From positions 4,650,001 to 4,714,000 of the forward strand of contig NZ_OX638201.1 of assembly GCF_951805225.1 (NCBI RefSeq): DNA of 64,000 bases, in the 5' to 3' direction. Positions 7,939-16,883 of this stretch are shown piece by piece. Each line of letters begins with the position of its first letter. The first letter of the stretch is position 1. The stretch comes from an uncultured Flavobacterium sp. Its GTDB lineage: Bacteria > Bacteroidota > Bacteroidia > Flavobacteriales > Flavobacteriaceae. Below the pieces are notes generated by a model. It did not search any database. It worked only from the letters and a program-made list of their open reading frames with translations, and was not told the origin of the DNA. A program made the position numbers and the translations under genes.

Positions 7939-10056
7939 TTATTTTTTTACTAACTCGGCAAGAATTTCAATTTCTCTTTCCGAAGCATTTTTTGGTGGAT
8001 TTGCATTTAATTTCAAAATTTCTTCTTCAAATTGATTTCTGAAACTTTCATTTTCCAAATCTCTCAAATTCAAAAGTGCTTTTGATCTAACATAAGTAGA
8101 TTCACTTCTTAAAGACATTGTATATAATTTTTTAATATCATCTTCTTCAAAATCCTTAGATTTCAAAATTGAATATTTCAAAATAAATTGAGCAAATAAC
8201 AATGAACCTTTATTATTGTTAATATTCTTCTTTAATGAATTTTGTAATAAAGAAAAACTTGAAACATTTTTGATGCTCTCCCCTATTGCACTTTCAATTG
8301 CAATACGTTCCGGTTTAGTCTCAACTTTAAAATATTTATTGATATCTTTTAAAGAATTATTGATACTGTTTTCTTCTTTTTTACCTTTTTCTTCCCAAGC
8401 ATCTTTAAGTCCAACAGTTTTGTTAAACACTAATTTTGAAGCAGTTGAATCTTTATCAACAGTAAAATAACCTAAACGTTGAAACTGAAATTTATCTTCA
8501 TTTTGTGATGTTGATAAACTAGGTTCAACATATCCAGTGATGATTTCTAATGAATTTGGATTCACAAAATCTAAGAAATTTTTCTCTTTATAACTGTCCG
8601 GAGCTTCATCTGTAAACAAACGATCGTACATACGAACTTCTGCTTCAATTGCATGCGAAATAGAAACCCAATGTAATGTTCCAGAAACTTTTCTTTGACT
8701 TGCTTCGGTCCCACTTCCACTTAAAGAATCTGTATCATAAGTTACATGAATCTCTGTAATATTTCCTTCAGTATCTTTTATAACACTTTCTCCTTTAATG
8801 ATATACGCATTTTTAAGACGTACTTCTTTTCCTAAAGTCAAACGGAAAAACTTCGCTGGAGCTTCTTCAAGAAAGTCTTCTCTTTCGATATATAATTCAC
8901 GAGAAAAAGGTACTTTTCTGAATCCTGCATTTTCATCTTCCTGATTATTTTCGGCTTCAAGCCACTCTTCTTTTCCTTCAGGATAATTTGTAATTACCAA
9001 TTTTACAGGATCCAAAACTGCCATTACACGAGGTGCAATTTTGTTCAAATCTTCACGAATACAAAATTCTAAAACCGATACATTAATCAAATTATCACGT
9101 TTTGCAATACCAATTGTATTAGCAAAATTACGCAAAGAAGCAGCTGTATAACCACGTCTTCTTAATCCAGAAATAGTAGACATTCTAGGATCATCCCAAC
9201 CGTTAACATGCTTTTCTTTAACTAGTTGCTGTAATTTTCTTTTACTAACAACGGTATGTGATAAGTTACGTCTGGCAAATTCTCTTTGCTTTGGACGTAG
9301 TTTATTTTCATCTAAAATCTGATCTAAAAACCAATCGTATAATTCACGGTGAGGCAAAAATTCAAGTGTACAAAATGAGTGTGAAATCTCTTCTAAATAA
9401 TCACTTTGTCCATGTGCCCAATCATACATTGGATAAATTTTCCAATCATCTCCAGTTCTATGGTGATGTCTGTGTAAAATTCTGTACATGATAGGATCAC
9501 GCATCAACATATTCGTAGATTTCATGTCTATTTTTGCGCGAAGAATGTGGGTTCCAGCCTCAAATTCACCGTTTTTCATTCTTTCGAATAAATCTAAATT
9601 CTCTTCAACAGAACGATTTCTATATGGAGAATCAGTTCCTGTTGTAGATGGAGTTCCTTTTTGAATCGCCATGTCTTCAGAAGATTGACTATCAACATAA
9701 GCTTTATCTTTTTTAATCAATAAAACCGCCCAATCATACAATTGTTGAAAATAATCAGAAGCATAACGTTCTTCTGCCCAGGTATAACCTAGCCATTCAA
9801 CATCTTTTTTAATTGCATCAACAAATTCCTGTTCTTCTTTTTCAGGGTTTGTATCATCAAAACGTAAATTCACAGGAGATTGATAATCAATTCCTAAACC
9901 AAAATTTAATGCAATAGAACTTGCATGACCAATGTGTAGATAACCATTAGGTTCTGGTGGAAAACGAAAGTGAAGCTTATTTTGTGATAGACCTGATTTA
10001 AGATCTTCTTCTATGATTTGTTCAATAAAATTGAGTGATTTCTCTTCTGATGCCAT
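7939..10056 (-). CDS. glnS: Glutaminyl-tRNA synthetase with C-terminal extension
   Basis: This enzyme charges tRNA-Gln directly with glutamine. The class I motifs are PPEPNGYLHIGH (HIGH at residues 41-44) and VSKRK around residues 270-274. At 705 aa it exceeds the usual ~550 because of a helical C-terminal extension from about residue 560. Bacteroidota GlnRS proteins are often annotated as fusions to a YqeY/GatB-like tRNA-binding domain; this tail may be that, but its match is not clear by eye. The start MASEEKSLNF is preceded by a good -7 box on the minus strand. Confidence 0.96.
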   Translation of the reverse strand: MASEEKSLNFIEQIIEEDLKSGLSQNKLHFRFPPEPNGYLHIGHASSIALNFGLGIDYQSPVNLRFDDTNPEKEEQEFVDAIKKDVEWLGYTWAEERYASDYFQQLYDWAVLLIKKDKAYVDSQSSEDMAIQKGTPSTTGTDSPYRNRSVEENLDLFERMKNGEFEAGTHILRAKIDMKSTNMLMRDPIMYRILHRHHHRTGDDWKIYPMYDWAHGQSDYLEEISHSFCTLEFLPHRELYDWFLDQILDENKLRPKQREFARRNLSHTVVSKRKLQQLVKEKHVNGWDDPRMSTISGLRRRGYTAASLRNFANTIGIAKRDNLINVSVLEFCIREDLNKIAPRVMAVLDPVKLVITNYPEGKEEWLEAENNQEDENAGFRKVPFSRELYIEREDFLEEAPAKFFRLTLGKEVRLKNAYIIKGESVIKDTEGNITEIHVTYDTDSLSGSGTEASQRKVSGTLHWVSISHAIEAEVRMYDRLFTDEAPDSYKEKNFLDFVNPNSLEIITGYVEPSLSTSQNEDKFQFQRLGYFTVDKDSTASKLVFNKTVGLKDAWEEKGKKEENSINNSLKDINKYFKVETKPERIAIESAIGESIKNVSSFSLLQNSLKKNINNNKGSLLFAQFILKYSILKSKDFEEDDIKKLYTMSLRSESTYVRSKALLNLRDLENESFRNQFEEEILKLNANPPKNASEREIEILAELVKK

Positions 10057-10075
10057 TATTTTATAGTAATTTTAG

Positions 10076-10083
10076 CAAAGATA
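10076..10083 (-). promoter_or_regulatory. -7 promoter element of glnS
   Basis: TATCTTTG on the minus strand (TAnnTTTG consensus), 20 bases upstream of the glnS start. No good -33 TTTG was seen. Confidence 0.5.
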
Positions 10084-10141
10084 AAAAAATAGATGATAGA
10101 TAGAGGATTAGGGGTAAGAGACTTTAAATTAAATTAATCAC

Positions 10142-10149
10142 TATTTTTG
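10142..10149 (+). promoter_or_regulatory. -7 promoter element of the toxin-antitoxin operon
   Basis: TATTTTTG matches TAnnTTTG and lies 18 bases before the antitoxin ATG. It probably drives the antitoxin, toxin and folB genes together. Confidence 0.5.
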
Positions 10150-10166
10150 CATAAATATTCAAGGTT

Positions 10167-10385
10167 ATGAGACAATTAACTGTTACAATTCCAGACGATT
10201 TTTACGAAACTTTCATTAATTTTTTTAAACACATTCCAGATGTTTCTATAGATGAAAACACAGCGAATGAGGTTCCATTATGGCAACAAGAAATGGTTTT
10301 AGAACGTATAAAAAATGCTAAGCCAGAAGATTATATTGATGCTGATGTGGCTTTGAAAAATTTAAAAAATAAATATGGTTTTTAA
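10167..10385 (+). CDS. Putative antitoxin of a RelE/ParE-type module
   Basis: A 72-aa protein. The N-terminal MRQLTVTIPDDFYETFINFF looks like a ribbon-helix-helix or related DNA-binding start. The C-terminal half (EVPLWQQEMVLERIKNAKPE) carries the short linear region typical of small addiction-module antitoxins in Bacteroidota. Its stop overlaps the start of the toxin gene by 11 bases, the usual coupling of such pairs. It is expected to neutralise the toxin and repress the operon. Confidence 0.75.
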   Translation: MRQLTVTIPDDFYETFINFFKHIPDVSIDENTANEVPLWQQEMVLERIKNAKPEDYIDADVALKNLKNKYGF

Positions 10386-10674
10386 AGTTTTAATACTAAA
10401 AAGAGCCGATTTAGAAATTGAAGAAAGTTTTTTATATTATGAAAATATTAGAAAAGGTTTGGGAGAAAAATTTATTTTAGATTACAAAGACCATTTGAAA
10501 ACGCTTTATAAATTTCCTTTTTTTGAGGAAAAATACAACGTTGTTCATACTTTACCTTTAAAAAAATTTCCTTACACAATCCACTTTACAATTGATGAAT
10601 TAGAAAAAATAGTTTCCATACATGCTATTACATCCAATCACCAAGATCCAAATATTACAAGAATAAAATTATAA
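10375..10674 (+). CDS. RelE/ParE-family toxin
   Basis: A 99-aa protein with the RelE/ParE fold pattern: a helical hairpin (ADLEIEESFLYYENIRKGLG, then FILDYKDHLKTL) followed by strands with FPYTIHFTIDEL and a final strand containing IVSIHAITSNHQDP. Family members either cleave ribosome-bound mRNA or poison gyrase; sequence alone does not say which. It lies between its antitoxin and folB, and folB starts two bases after its stop, so all three genes are likely one transcript. Confidence 0.85.
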   Translation: MVFKVLILKRADLEIEESFLYYENIRKGLGEKFILDYKDHLKTLYKFPFFEEKYNVVHTLPLKKFPYTIHFTIDELEKIVSIHAITSNHQDPNITRIKL

Positions 10675-10676
10675 AA

Positions 10677-11036
10677 ATGGGAATCATAAAATTAAAAAAC
10701 ATTCGTACTTTTTCATACCACGGATGTATGATTGAAGAAGGAAAAATTGGATCTGACTACACAGTAGATCTAAAAATTAAAGCTAGTTTAGAGAAATCAG
10801 CAGAAAGTGATCATTTATTAGACACCGTTGATTATGTACATTTAAACAAAATTGTTACCGAAGAAATGGCAATTCGTTCCCATTTATTAGAACATGTTGC
10901 CAAAAGAATCAATAATCGCGTACTTGCAGAAATAAAAACTGTAGAAAAAACAACAGTTTGGGTTTCTAAAATAAATCCTCCTATAGGTGGTGATGTTGAA
11001 ACAGTTACTATAAAAATGACCGAAATTAGAAAGTAA
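10677..11036 (+). CDS. folB: Dihydroneopterin aldolase
   Basis: This enzyme converts dihydroneopterin to hydroxymethyl-dihydropterin and glycolaldehyde in folate synthesis. At 119 aa it has standard family length. The conserved motifs are TFSYHGCMIEEGKIG (with the family's Glu at 20/21), DTVDYVHL (49-56) and SKINPPIGG with the catalytic Lys at 98. It is transcribed behind the toxin-antitoxin pair, an unusual placement for a housekeeping gene. Confidence 0.93.
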   Translation: MGIIKLKNIRTFSYHGCMIEEGKIGSDYTVDLKIKASLEKSAESDHLLDTVDYVHLNKIVTEEMAIRSHLLEHVAKRINNRVLAEIKTVEKTTVWVSKINPPIGGDVETVTIKMTEIRK

Positions 11037-11083
11037 TTCTTTAAAATAAAAAGCAAAATTTTAAAAATACTTCATTTTAAAGT

Positions 11084-11113
11084 TTTGAAATTTAAAGATT
11101 TTAGTTACTTTTG
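11084..11113 (+). promoter_or_regulatory. Promoter of tRNA-Cys
   Basis: TTTG at 11084-11087 and TACTTTTG at 11106-11113, 18 bases apart, fit the Bacteroidota -33/-7 consensus. The tRNA begins 17 bases downstream. Confidence 0.65.
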
Positions 11114-11130
11114 CCATCCGTTCAAGTAAT

Positions 11131-11201
11131 GGCGTCGTGGCCGAGCGGCTAGGCTGGGCTCTGCAAAAGCTCCTACTCCGGTTCGAATCCGGACGATGCC
11201 T
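11131..11201 (+). tRNA. tRNA-Cys (anticodon GCA)
   Basis: A 71-base cloverleaf. The acceptor arm GGCGTCG pairs with CGATGCC (one G-U). The D-arm contains GGCCGAGCGGC. The anticodon loop CTGCAAA has GCA at 11163-11165, and the T-arm is TCCGG-TTCGAAT-CCGGA. The discriminator base is T, as expected for tRNA-Cys. The CCA end is not encoded. Confidence 0.97.
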
Positions 11202-11204
11202 CAA

Positions 11205-11231
11205 AACCTTCAAAGCAATTTGAAGGTTTTT
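11205..11231 (+). terminator. Terminator after tRNA-Cys
   Basis: The stem AACCTTCAAA / TTTGAAGGTT with a GCAA tetraloop is followed by a T-run, directly after the tRNA. Confidence 0.88.
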
Positions 11232-11276
11232 TTATGTCTAAATTTTACCAAAGTTTTATTCTATTGAGTTTATTTT

Positions 11277-11299
11277 TGTCAAAGTTTAAAACTTTGACA
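11277..11299. repeat. Dispersed palindrome, copy 1
   Basis: TGTCAAAGTT-taa-AACTTTGACA is a near-perfect palindrome. The same core recurs at 45462-45490, 34 kb away, so this is a dispersed intergenic element rather than part of the neighbouring terminator. Confidence 0.7.
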
Positions 11300-11316
11300 G
11301 ATTTATAAGCATAAAA

Positions 11317-11339
11317 AAACCTCTGAAATTCAGAGGTTT
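11317..11339 (-). terminator. Terminator of the GldM-like gene
   Basis: On the minus strand AAACCTCTGAA pairs with TTCAGAGGTTT and a T-run follows. It sits directly after the gene's stop at 11343. Confidence 0.85.
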
Positions 11340-11342
11340 AAT

Positions 11343-12113
11343 TTATCTTTTTAAAAGCTTCTTTTCACTTTTTATTCTTCGAATACTATCTCTAATAAAC
11401 TCTTTATTTTCATAATAGTTTTCCTGTACTTCTTTTTCTACAATAATAACTTTAATTGGAACAAGTCTTGGTAAAAGATAATTTTCAGAACCAGGGAAAG
11501 AATAACCAATATCATTAATTACGAAAATAGAGCCTTTTTTTAGCTTTTTAACGGCATTATTAACATCACTATTAAAACTATTTCCAGTGACCACAACCTT
11601 TTTATTATTAGAAAACTTTATAATAAAACTGTTTATTTTATATTTTGAAATATTCAAGTCGAAAAGGAAATAATCAGGCAAACCAAAACCAATTCTAGAA
11701 TCTAAAAGCTCCTCTTTAGTCATTTCTAAAATACATTTTTCACAACAATTTTTATCATTAATTGTGGCGAAAAAAAAACTTTTAATTTCTTTTATTCTAA
11801 ATTTATGTTCCTCTGTAATTTTAGAACCATCATTCAATTCAATATCAAGTTTAATTACTGAAAAGAGACCTGATCCAGGACTTAGTGAATATTTTCCTTC
11901 TGATATTTTATTTAATCCTACACCAGTTGCAATAAATGATTTACAATTTGGAATTGCAATAGAAATTGGATTTGAAACTCCTCTATAAACCACATTTAAT
12001 TGATCAGCAGAAACTACAGCCAGATTAGATTTATCAACAACTAAAGAATCTTTTTGTGCCACAATATGTAGTGAAAAAGAAAAAAAGAAGAATAAAAGTA
12101 TTTTTCTAACCAT
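11343..12113 (-). CDS. Free-standing GldM-like C-terminal-domain protein
   Basis: A 256-aa exported protein with a signal peptide (MVRKILLFFFFSFSLHIVAQ). The mature part resembles the last two domains of GldM, the periplasmic component of the gliding/type IX secretion motor. SADQLNVVYRGVSNPISIAI followed by FRIKEI fits domain 3. MTKEELLDSRIGFGLPDYFL, NKKVVVTGN and LKKGSIFVINDI fit domain 4. The transmembrane helix and first two GldM domains are absent, and the Cys pairs (NCCEKC) are unlike classical GldM. No gldKLN neighbours occur. It is probably a GldM paralogue of unknown role. Confidence 0.8.
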   Translation of the reverse strand: MVRKILLFFFFSFSLHIVAQKDSLVVDKSNLAVVSADQLNVVYRGVSNPISIAIPNCKSFIATGVGLNKISEGKYSLSPGSGLFSVIKLDIELNDGSKITEEHKFRIKEIKSFFFATINDKNCCEKCILEMTKEELLDSRIGFGLPDYFLFDLNISKYKINSFIIKFSNNKKVVVTGNSFNSDVNNAVKKLKKGSIFVINDIGYSFPGSENYLLPRLVPIKVIIVEKEVQENYYENKEFIRDSIRRIKSEKKLLKR

Positions 12114-12123
12114 AGTAAATGTT

Positions 12124-12801
12124 CTACTTCTCTATCTTCTCAAAAGCATTTTTAACCATTTCTTTTTCTTTTGGAAACCAACCTTGAATCATTAAAACAA
12201 ATCCAAAAACCATTAAAACAATACTGATTCCTTTTTTGATTTTAAGAATGTTTGATGGTGTCATTTTAGATTTTAATTGTTTGGCTAATAGAATTTTAAA
12301 ACAATCAACTAACAAATAAGTAATAATTACAGAAGTAAAAAAAGTAAACATTCTTGAGTTTTGCATTTCTAATTTTGGTCCTACAGAAATGATAACTGCC
12401 AGCCAAAAACCAAGAACTCCAATATTGATAACGTTCAGTAAAAAACCTTTTACAAACAAACTTCCGTAGTTTCTTTTGATAATATCACGATCAATTTCTT
12501 CATCGTCGATTTTTTCTTCATTTCTTAATCTTATGAAAGAAATTAAACCATAAGCTAACATGATAATTCCACCAAAAATAAAAAGTGCCGGTTTGTCTTT
12601 TAAACTCTGAATTAATCTATAACTTCCTAAATAAGCGATTGCTATAAAAAAAATATCACCTAATACTACTCCAAGATCAAATACCAATGCGGCTCTGAAT
12701 CCTTTTGTAATACTGGTTTCAAGTAATATAAAAAATACTGGACCTACCATAAAACTTAAAAAAAGTCCCCATGGCAGTCCAGCCAAAATATCATTTATCA
12801 T
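12124..12801 (-). CDS. LysE-family exporter
   Basis: A 225-aa inner-membrane protein with about six helices and the family opening GLPWGLFLSFMVGPVFFILLET. The middle loop is acidic (NEEKIDDEEIDRD). LysE/RhtB proteins export amino acids or related small molecules; the substrate cannot be told here. It follows the head-GIN gene by 14 bases and precedes the GldM-like gene by 10, suggesting one transcript from rnr or the GIN gene down to 11343. Confidence 0.88.
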   Translation of the reverse strand: MINDILAGLPWGLFLSFMVGPVFFILLETSITKGFRAALVFDLGVVLGDIFFIAIAYLGSYRLIQSLKDKPALFIFGGIIMLAYGLISFIRLRNEEKIDDEEIDRDIIKRNYGSLFVKGFLLNVINIGVLGFWLAVIISVGPKLEMQNSRMFTFFTSVIITYLLVDCFKILLAKQLKSKMTPSNILKIKKGISIVLMVFGFVLMIQGWFPKEKEMVKNAFEKIEK

Positions 12802-12815
12802 TCAAATACAATTTG

Positions 12816-13484
12816 TTATTTTACTTCTTCGATTTTACCTCCAAAGACTGTTTTCTGATTAATTTGTTTCGGTTTACCATAAATATAAATAGAGCCTCCT
12901 GCGCTTACTTTTGCATCTACAAGGGTAGAAGCATTCACATCTGCTTTTCCTCCCGCAGAAACGCTTACAGTAGTTTGAGACGTACTCAATTTACTAGCTA
13001 GTAAATATCCGCCAGCTCCTAAACTTGCATCCTGGTTTGCTGCTTTACCAGACAAAGTTATAGAACCTCCTGAAACTGAACTCACTTTCAACTTATCAAC
13101 ATCTAAATTAACATCAATAGTTGCACCTTCCTGAGCACTTACTTTAAAAGACGTAGCTTTTATAGCTTCTGTACTTGTTACATTAGCACCTTCATTAACA
13201 TCGATAAGTTCTAAATGTTTATAATAAAGCGTTATATCTAAATCATTTCCGGATAATAATTTTGGAAAAGGCATTCTTAGTTTTAATACACCTTTCTTGT
13301 TAACAACTTCAACTTCTGATTCACGTGTTCCTTTAATAACTACTTTATTTTCTGAAGACTGAACCAATTTTACACTCAACTTATCAAATACTTTTACGGT
13401 ATCAAAATCACCTACATCCTTGGTAACCTGACCAAAAGACATTTGAATAAATAAAATTGCCGCTCCTATAATTAACTTTTTCAT
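12816..13484 (-). CDS. Exported head-GIN (DUF2807) protein
   Basis: A 222-aa protein with a signal peptide (MKKLIIGAAILFIQMSFGQ). Repeated short beta-strands with a G-A/S-I/V rhythm (VSAQEGATIDVNLDVDKLKV, VSAGGKADVNASTLVDAKVS) mark the putative auto-transporter adhesin 'head GIN' fold, a right-handed beta-helix common in Bacteroidota. It probably faces the periplasm or cell surface. It lies 24 bases after rnr on the same strand. Confidence 0.9.
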   Translation of the reverse strand: MKKLIIGAAILFIQMSFGQVTKDVGDFDTVKVFDKLSVKLVQSSENKVVIKGTRESEVEVVNKKGVLKLRMPFPKLLSGNDLDITLYYKHLELIDVNEGANVTSTEAIKATSFKVSAQEGATIDVNLDVDKLKVSSVSGGSITLSGKAANQDASLGAGGYLLASKLSTSQTTVSVSAGGKADVNASTLVDAKVSAGGSIYIYGKPKQINQKTVFGGKIEEVK

Positions 13485-13508
13485 ACTTTTATTTTTAAAA
13501 TTAAACTT

Positions 13509-15689
13509 CTATTCTGCTCTTCTTAAAAAATGAAAATCCAGTTGTTTCTTCACTAAATCAGCATTTTTTACTTTTACATAAATTTCATCTCCTAATTGCA
13601 AGACACTATTTGAAGTTGCTCCAACTAAAGCATATTGCTTTTCATCGAAAGTATAATAATCATCTTTTATTTCTCTGATTCTTACCATTCCTTCGCATTT
13701 GTTAGAAACAATTTCAACATAAATTCCCCATTCAGTAACTCCGGAAATAACTCCAAGGAATTCTTCGTCCTGGTGATCCTGCATGTATTTAACCTGCATG
13801 TATTTAATACTATCACGTTCAGCATTTGTTGCTAAACTTTCCATATTCGAACAATGTAAACACTTTGTTTCGTAAACTTCTTCATCTACAGAAGCGCCAT
13901 TATCTAAATAATATTGCAGCAAACGATGTACCATAACGTCTGGATAACGACGAATTGGCGAAGTAAAATGGCTGTAATAATCAAAAGCTAATCCGTAATG
14001 ACCAATGTTTTCTGTCGAATATTTGGCTTTACTCATACTTCTAATAGCAAGAGTATCAATTAAATTTTGTTCTTTTTTACCATTTACTTCTTCCATCAAA
14101 GCATTCAATGATTTCGAAATATCTCCTTTGTTTCTAAAATCTATTTTGTAACCAAATTTAGCAATTACGGTTTGCATCGCAATTAACTTGTCTTCATTTG
14201 GTTCATCATGAATTCTGTAAACGAATGTTTTCTTTTGTTTTCCAATGTATTCAGCCACTTTTCTATTGGCCAAAAGCATGAATTCTTCAATAAGATGATT
14301 TGCATCTTTAGAAACTTTAAAGTAAACCCCTTCTGGTTCACCTTCAGCATCTAAGTTGAATTTTACTTCGACTTTATCGAAAGAAATAGCACCATTTGCC
14401 ATTCTTTTCTTTCTTAAAATCTTAGCCAATTCATCTAATTTTAAAGTAGCATTTGTAATTTCCTCAGAAACTGTATAAGATTCTCCGGTAATTGAAATAT
14501 CAACAGGAATCGTACTATCTTTTGTTTCAATGATATATTGCGCTTCTTCATAAGCAAAACGCTGATCTGAATAAATTACAGTTCTACCAAACCATTGGTT
14601 AATAACTTGTGCATTTTCTGAAACTTCAAAAATGGCTGAGAATGTATATTTCTCTTCATTCGGACGAAGCGAACAAGCAAAATTAGATAAAACTTCCGGA
14701 AGCATTGGCACTACTCTATCGACCAAATAAACCGAAGTTGCTCGTTGATAAGCTTCATCATCAAGGATTGTTCCTTCTTCAAGATAATAGGAAACATCGG
14801 CAATATGAATACCAATTTCGTAATTTCCATTCTCTAACTTTTTGAAAGATAAGGCATCATCAAAATCTTTTGCATCTTTTGGATCTATCGTAAACGTAAG
14901 TGTATCACGCATATCACGACGTTTTGCAATCTCAGATTCCTGAATCGAAGTATCTATTTTTTGTGCATAAACCTCTACTTCTACCGGAAAATCTGACGGT
15001 AAACCATATTCGGCTAAAATTGCATGGATTTCAGTATTATGTTCTCCAGGTTTTCCTAAAACTCTGATAACAGATCCAAACGGACTATCAGCTCTTTTTG
15101 GCCAATCTTCAATGGTAACTAAAACAACATCACCATTTTCTGCTTCTCCAATTTTATCTTTAGGAATAAAAATATCGGTATACATTTTAGGATTTGCGGT
15201 AGATACAAATGCAAAATTTGCCTGAATATCTATAACTCCAACAAATTCTGTTTTGTTTCTTTCTATAACTTCAATTACTTCACCTTCAGGTCTTTTTCCT
15301 TTTCTTCGGTTATAAACATAAACTTTTACTTTGTCTTTGTCTAAGGCACGATTCAAATTATTGGTTGGAATAAAAACATCTTCACTAAAATCAGGACAAA
15401 TAAAATATGCCGTTTTTCTGCTCGTCATATCAATTGTTCCTTCGTAATAATCCTGACTTTCTGCTTTTACTAAATATTTACCCGGTTCAGTTTCTATAAT
15501 TTTTTTTGAAGTAGCCAGAATTTTTAAATCTTTTATAATCTGATTTCTGCTTTTTGTATCATCAAGTTCTAACTTTGCTCCTATTTGTTTGTAATTGAAT
15601 GCTTTATTTGGGCTTTGCGATAAAATTTTTATTATTTTGCTTGAGAAATCTTTCTCATTTTTTATCGGCTTTCTAATTTTCTTACTCAT
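13509..15689 (-). CDS. rnr: Ribonuclease R
   Basis: A processive 3'-5' exoribonuclease for structured RNA. At 726 aa it has: an N-terminal helix-turn-helix-like region (about 10-75), cold-shock domains (about 80-240), the RNB catalytic domain from about 255 with DPKDAKDFDDAL (acidic ligands D269, D275, D277, D278), and a C-terminal S1 domain (EFLGVISGVTEWGIYVEI). It is the last large minus-strand gene before orientation switches at the proposed origin. Confidence 0.96.
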   Translation of the reverse strand: MSKKIRKPIKNEKDFSSKIIKILSQSPNKAFNYKQIGAKLELDDTKSRNQIIKDLKILATSKKIIETEPGKYLVKAESQDYYEGTIDMTSRKTAYFICPDFSEDVFIPTNNLNRALDKDKVKVYVYNRRKGKRPEGEVIEVIERNKTEFVGVIDIQANFAFVSTANPKMYTDIFIPKDKIGEAENGDVVLVTIEDWPKRADSPFGSVIRVLGKPGEHNTEIHAILAEYGLPSDFPVEVEVYAQKIDTSIQESEIAKRRDMRDTLTFTIDPKDAKDFDDALSFKKLENGNYEIGIHIADVSYYLEEGTILDDEAYQRATSVYLVDRVVPMLPEVLSNFACSLRPNEEKYTFSAIFEVSENAQVINQWFGRTVIYSDQRFAYEEAQYIIETKDSTIPVDISITGESYTVSEEITNATLKLDELAKILRKKRMANGAISFDKVEVKFNLDAEGEPEGVYFKVSKDANHLIEEFMLLANRKVAEYIGKQKKTFVYRIHDEPNEDKLIAMQTVIAKFGYKIDFRNKGDISKSLNALMEEVNGKKEQNLIDTLAIRSMSKAKYSTENIGHYGLAFDYYSHFTSPIRRYPDVMVHRLLQYYLDNGASVDEEVYETKCLHCSNMESLATNAERDSIKYMQVKYMQDHQDEEFLGVISGVTEWGIYVEIVSNKCEGMVRIREIKDDYYTFDEKQYALVGATSNSVLQLGDEIYVKVKNADLVKKQLDFHFLRRAE

Positions 15690-15886
15690 ATATCTTTTCT
15701 TAAAAAGTTAAAATTACAAATAAGATATCAGATTATAGATTTTAACAAATAAATTATTAAAAATATAACTTTCAAAAGGAGATACTTATTGATTTCCAAA
15801 GGTCATTTGTAATTCGCATATTTAAAATTACTTATAACGAAAACCTTTAGTTATACTCATTTCGTATCTTTACAAAAAGACGCATT

Positions 15887-16120
15887 ATGGAAAGCTTCAA
15901 AACCATTGCAGTATTCAATTATCAGCACGAAACCGTAGTTCTCAAACACTTATTAGAACAAGAAGAAATTCCGTATTTTTTCGAAAACGAAATCACTCTT
16001 TCTGTGGCTCCAATGTATTCGGCTGCACTTGGAGGAATCAAACTCAAAGTTCATCCAAACGATTTCGAAGAAGTTCAGCAAATCTTAGACAATCTTAATA
16101 ACCCACTTAAAATTGTTTAA
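15887..16120 (+). CDS. DUF2007-domain protein (putative signal-transducing protein)
   Basis: A 77-aa protein. The pattern FKTIAVFNYQHETVVLKHLL, then EEIPYFFENE and GGIKLKVHPNDFEEVQQIL, matches DUF2007. This is a small ferredoxin-like fold often annotated 'putative signal transducing protein', with no firm function. It stands alone next to the gene-free region proposed as the origin. Confidence 0.85.
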   Translation: MESFKTIAVFNYQHETVVLKHLLEQEEIPYFFENEITLSVAPMYSAALGGIKLKVHPNDFEEVQQILDNLNNPLKIV

Positions 16121-16751
16121 ACTCATCTAATTTTTCAATTTCAAGATTTTTTTTTCTTTTTAAATTTTCAAAGTTGTCAACATATATTAAATACAACAAA
16201 AAGAAAAATTTAAATTAAATTAATTTTTGTTTGTTATTATAGCTTGTTAATATGTGCTATAAATTTATTTTTAAAAGCATTGAAATGAAGTTTCTCTTAG
16301 TTATCTTGAGTTATCAACATACTTATATTTCGTTAAAAGTCTAATTTATAAGACTTTTTGTATTTTAATTAACAATGGTTAACAACCAAAAAAGGATTCA
16401 TTTTGTAGATAAGTTCACATGTTGATATTTGTTGAAAATAGCATTTTTGATATTGATAACTTTTCCAAAAATTCATGAAACTTTATTAGGTTATTTCATT
16501 CCGGTTTTGGATTAGTTTTTTTTTCGACACAACCAAAAAAAACTTCTAATTTTCTATCTCAACTTATTAACAAATAATGTTAACTTAAAGTTAATTGAAT
16601 ATCAACGAATTAGCTTTTGCTATTAACATTATAAAATTTTAACAAAATAAATGAATATTATTTATTGATTATGAGATACTTATAGAGTTGTTAATAATGT
16701 TGATAAGTGTTAAGGTTTTGATAGTAAGATAGTTGTAAATTTATGTTTTTC

Positions 16752-16858
16752 TGCCACGAATTTCACGAATGTACGCGAATTTTAATTGTTACGTTTTGAG
16801 CAAGATTTAAAACTAACTATGAAAAAGAAATTAGTGAAAATTAGTGAAATTCATGGCA
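16752..16858. repeat. Imperfect palindromic element (CCACGAATTTCACGAAT type)
   Basis: The left arm 16752-16784 (TGCCACGAATTTCACGAA...) and right arm 16827-16858 (...TTAGTGAAATTCATGGCA) are imperfect reverse complements. Each arm holds two to three short CACGAATT-like units. It resembles the intergenic palindromic repeats dispersed in flavobacterial genomes (from memory). It lies between the DnaA-box-like cluster and rpiB. Confidence 0.6.
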
Positions 16859-16875
16859 AACATTTATTAAATGAG

Positions 16876-16883
16876 TAAATTTG
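16876..16883 (+). promoter_or_regulatory. -7 promoter element of rpiB
   Basis: TAAATTTG (TAnnTTTG) 28 bases before the rpiB start. The -33 element is not obvious. Confidence 0.45.
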
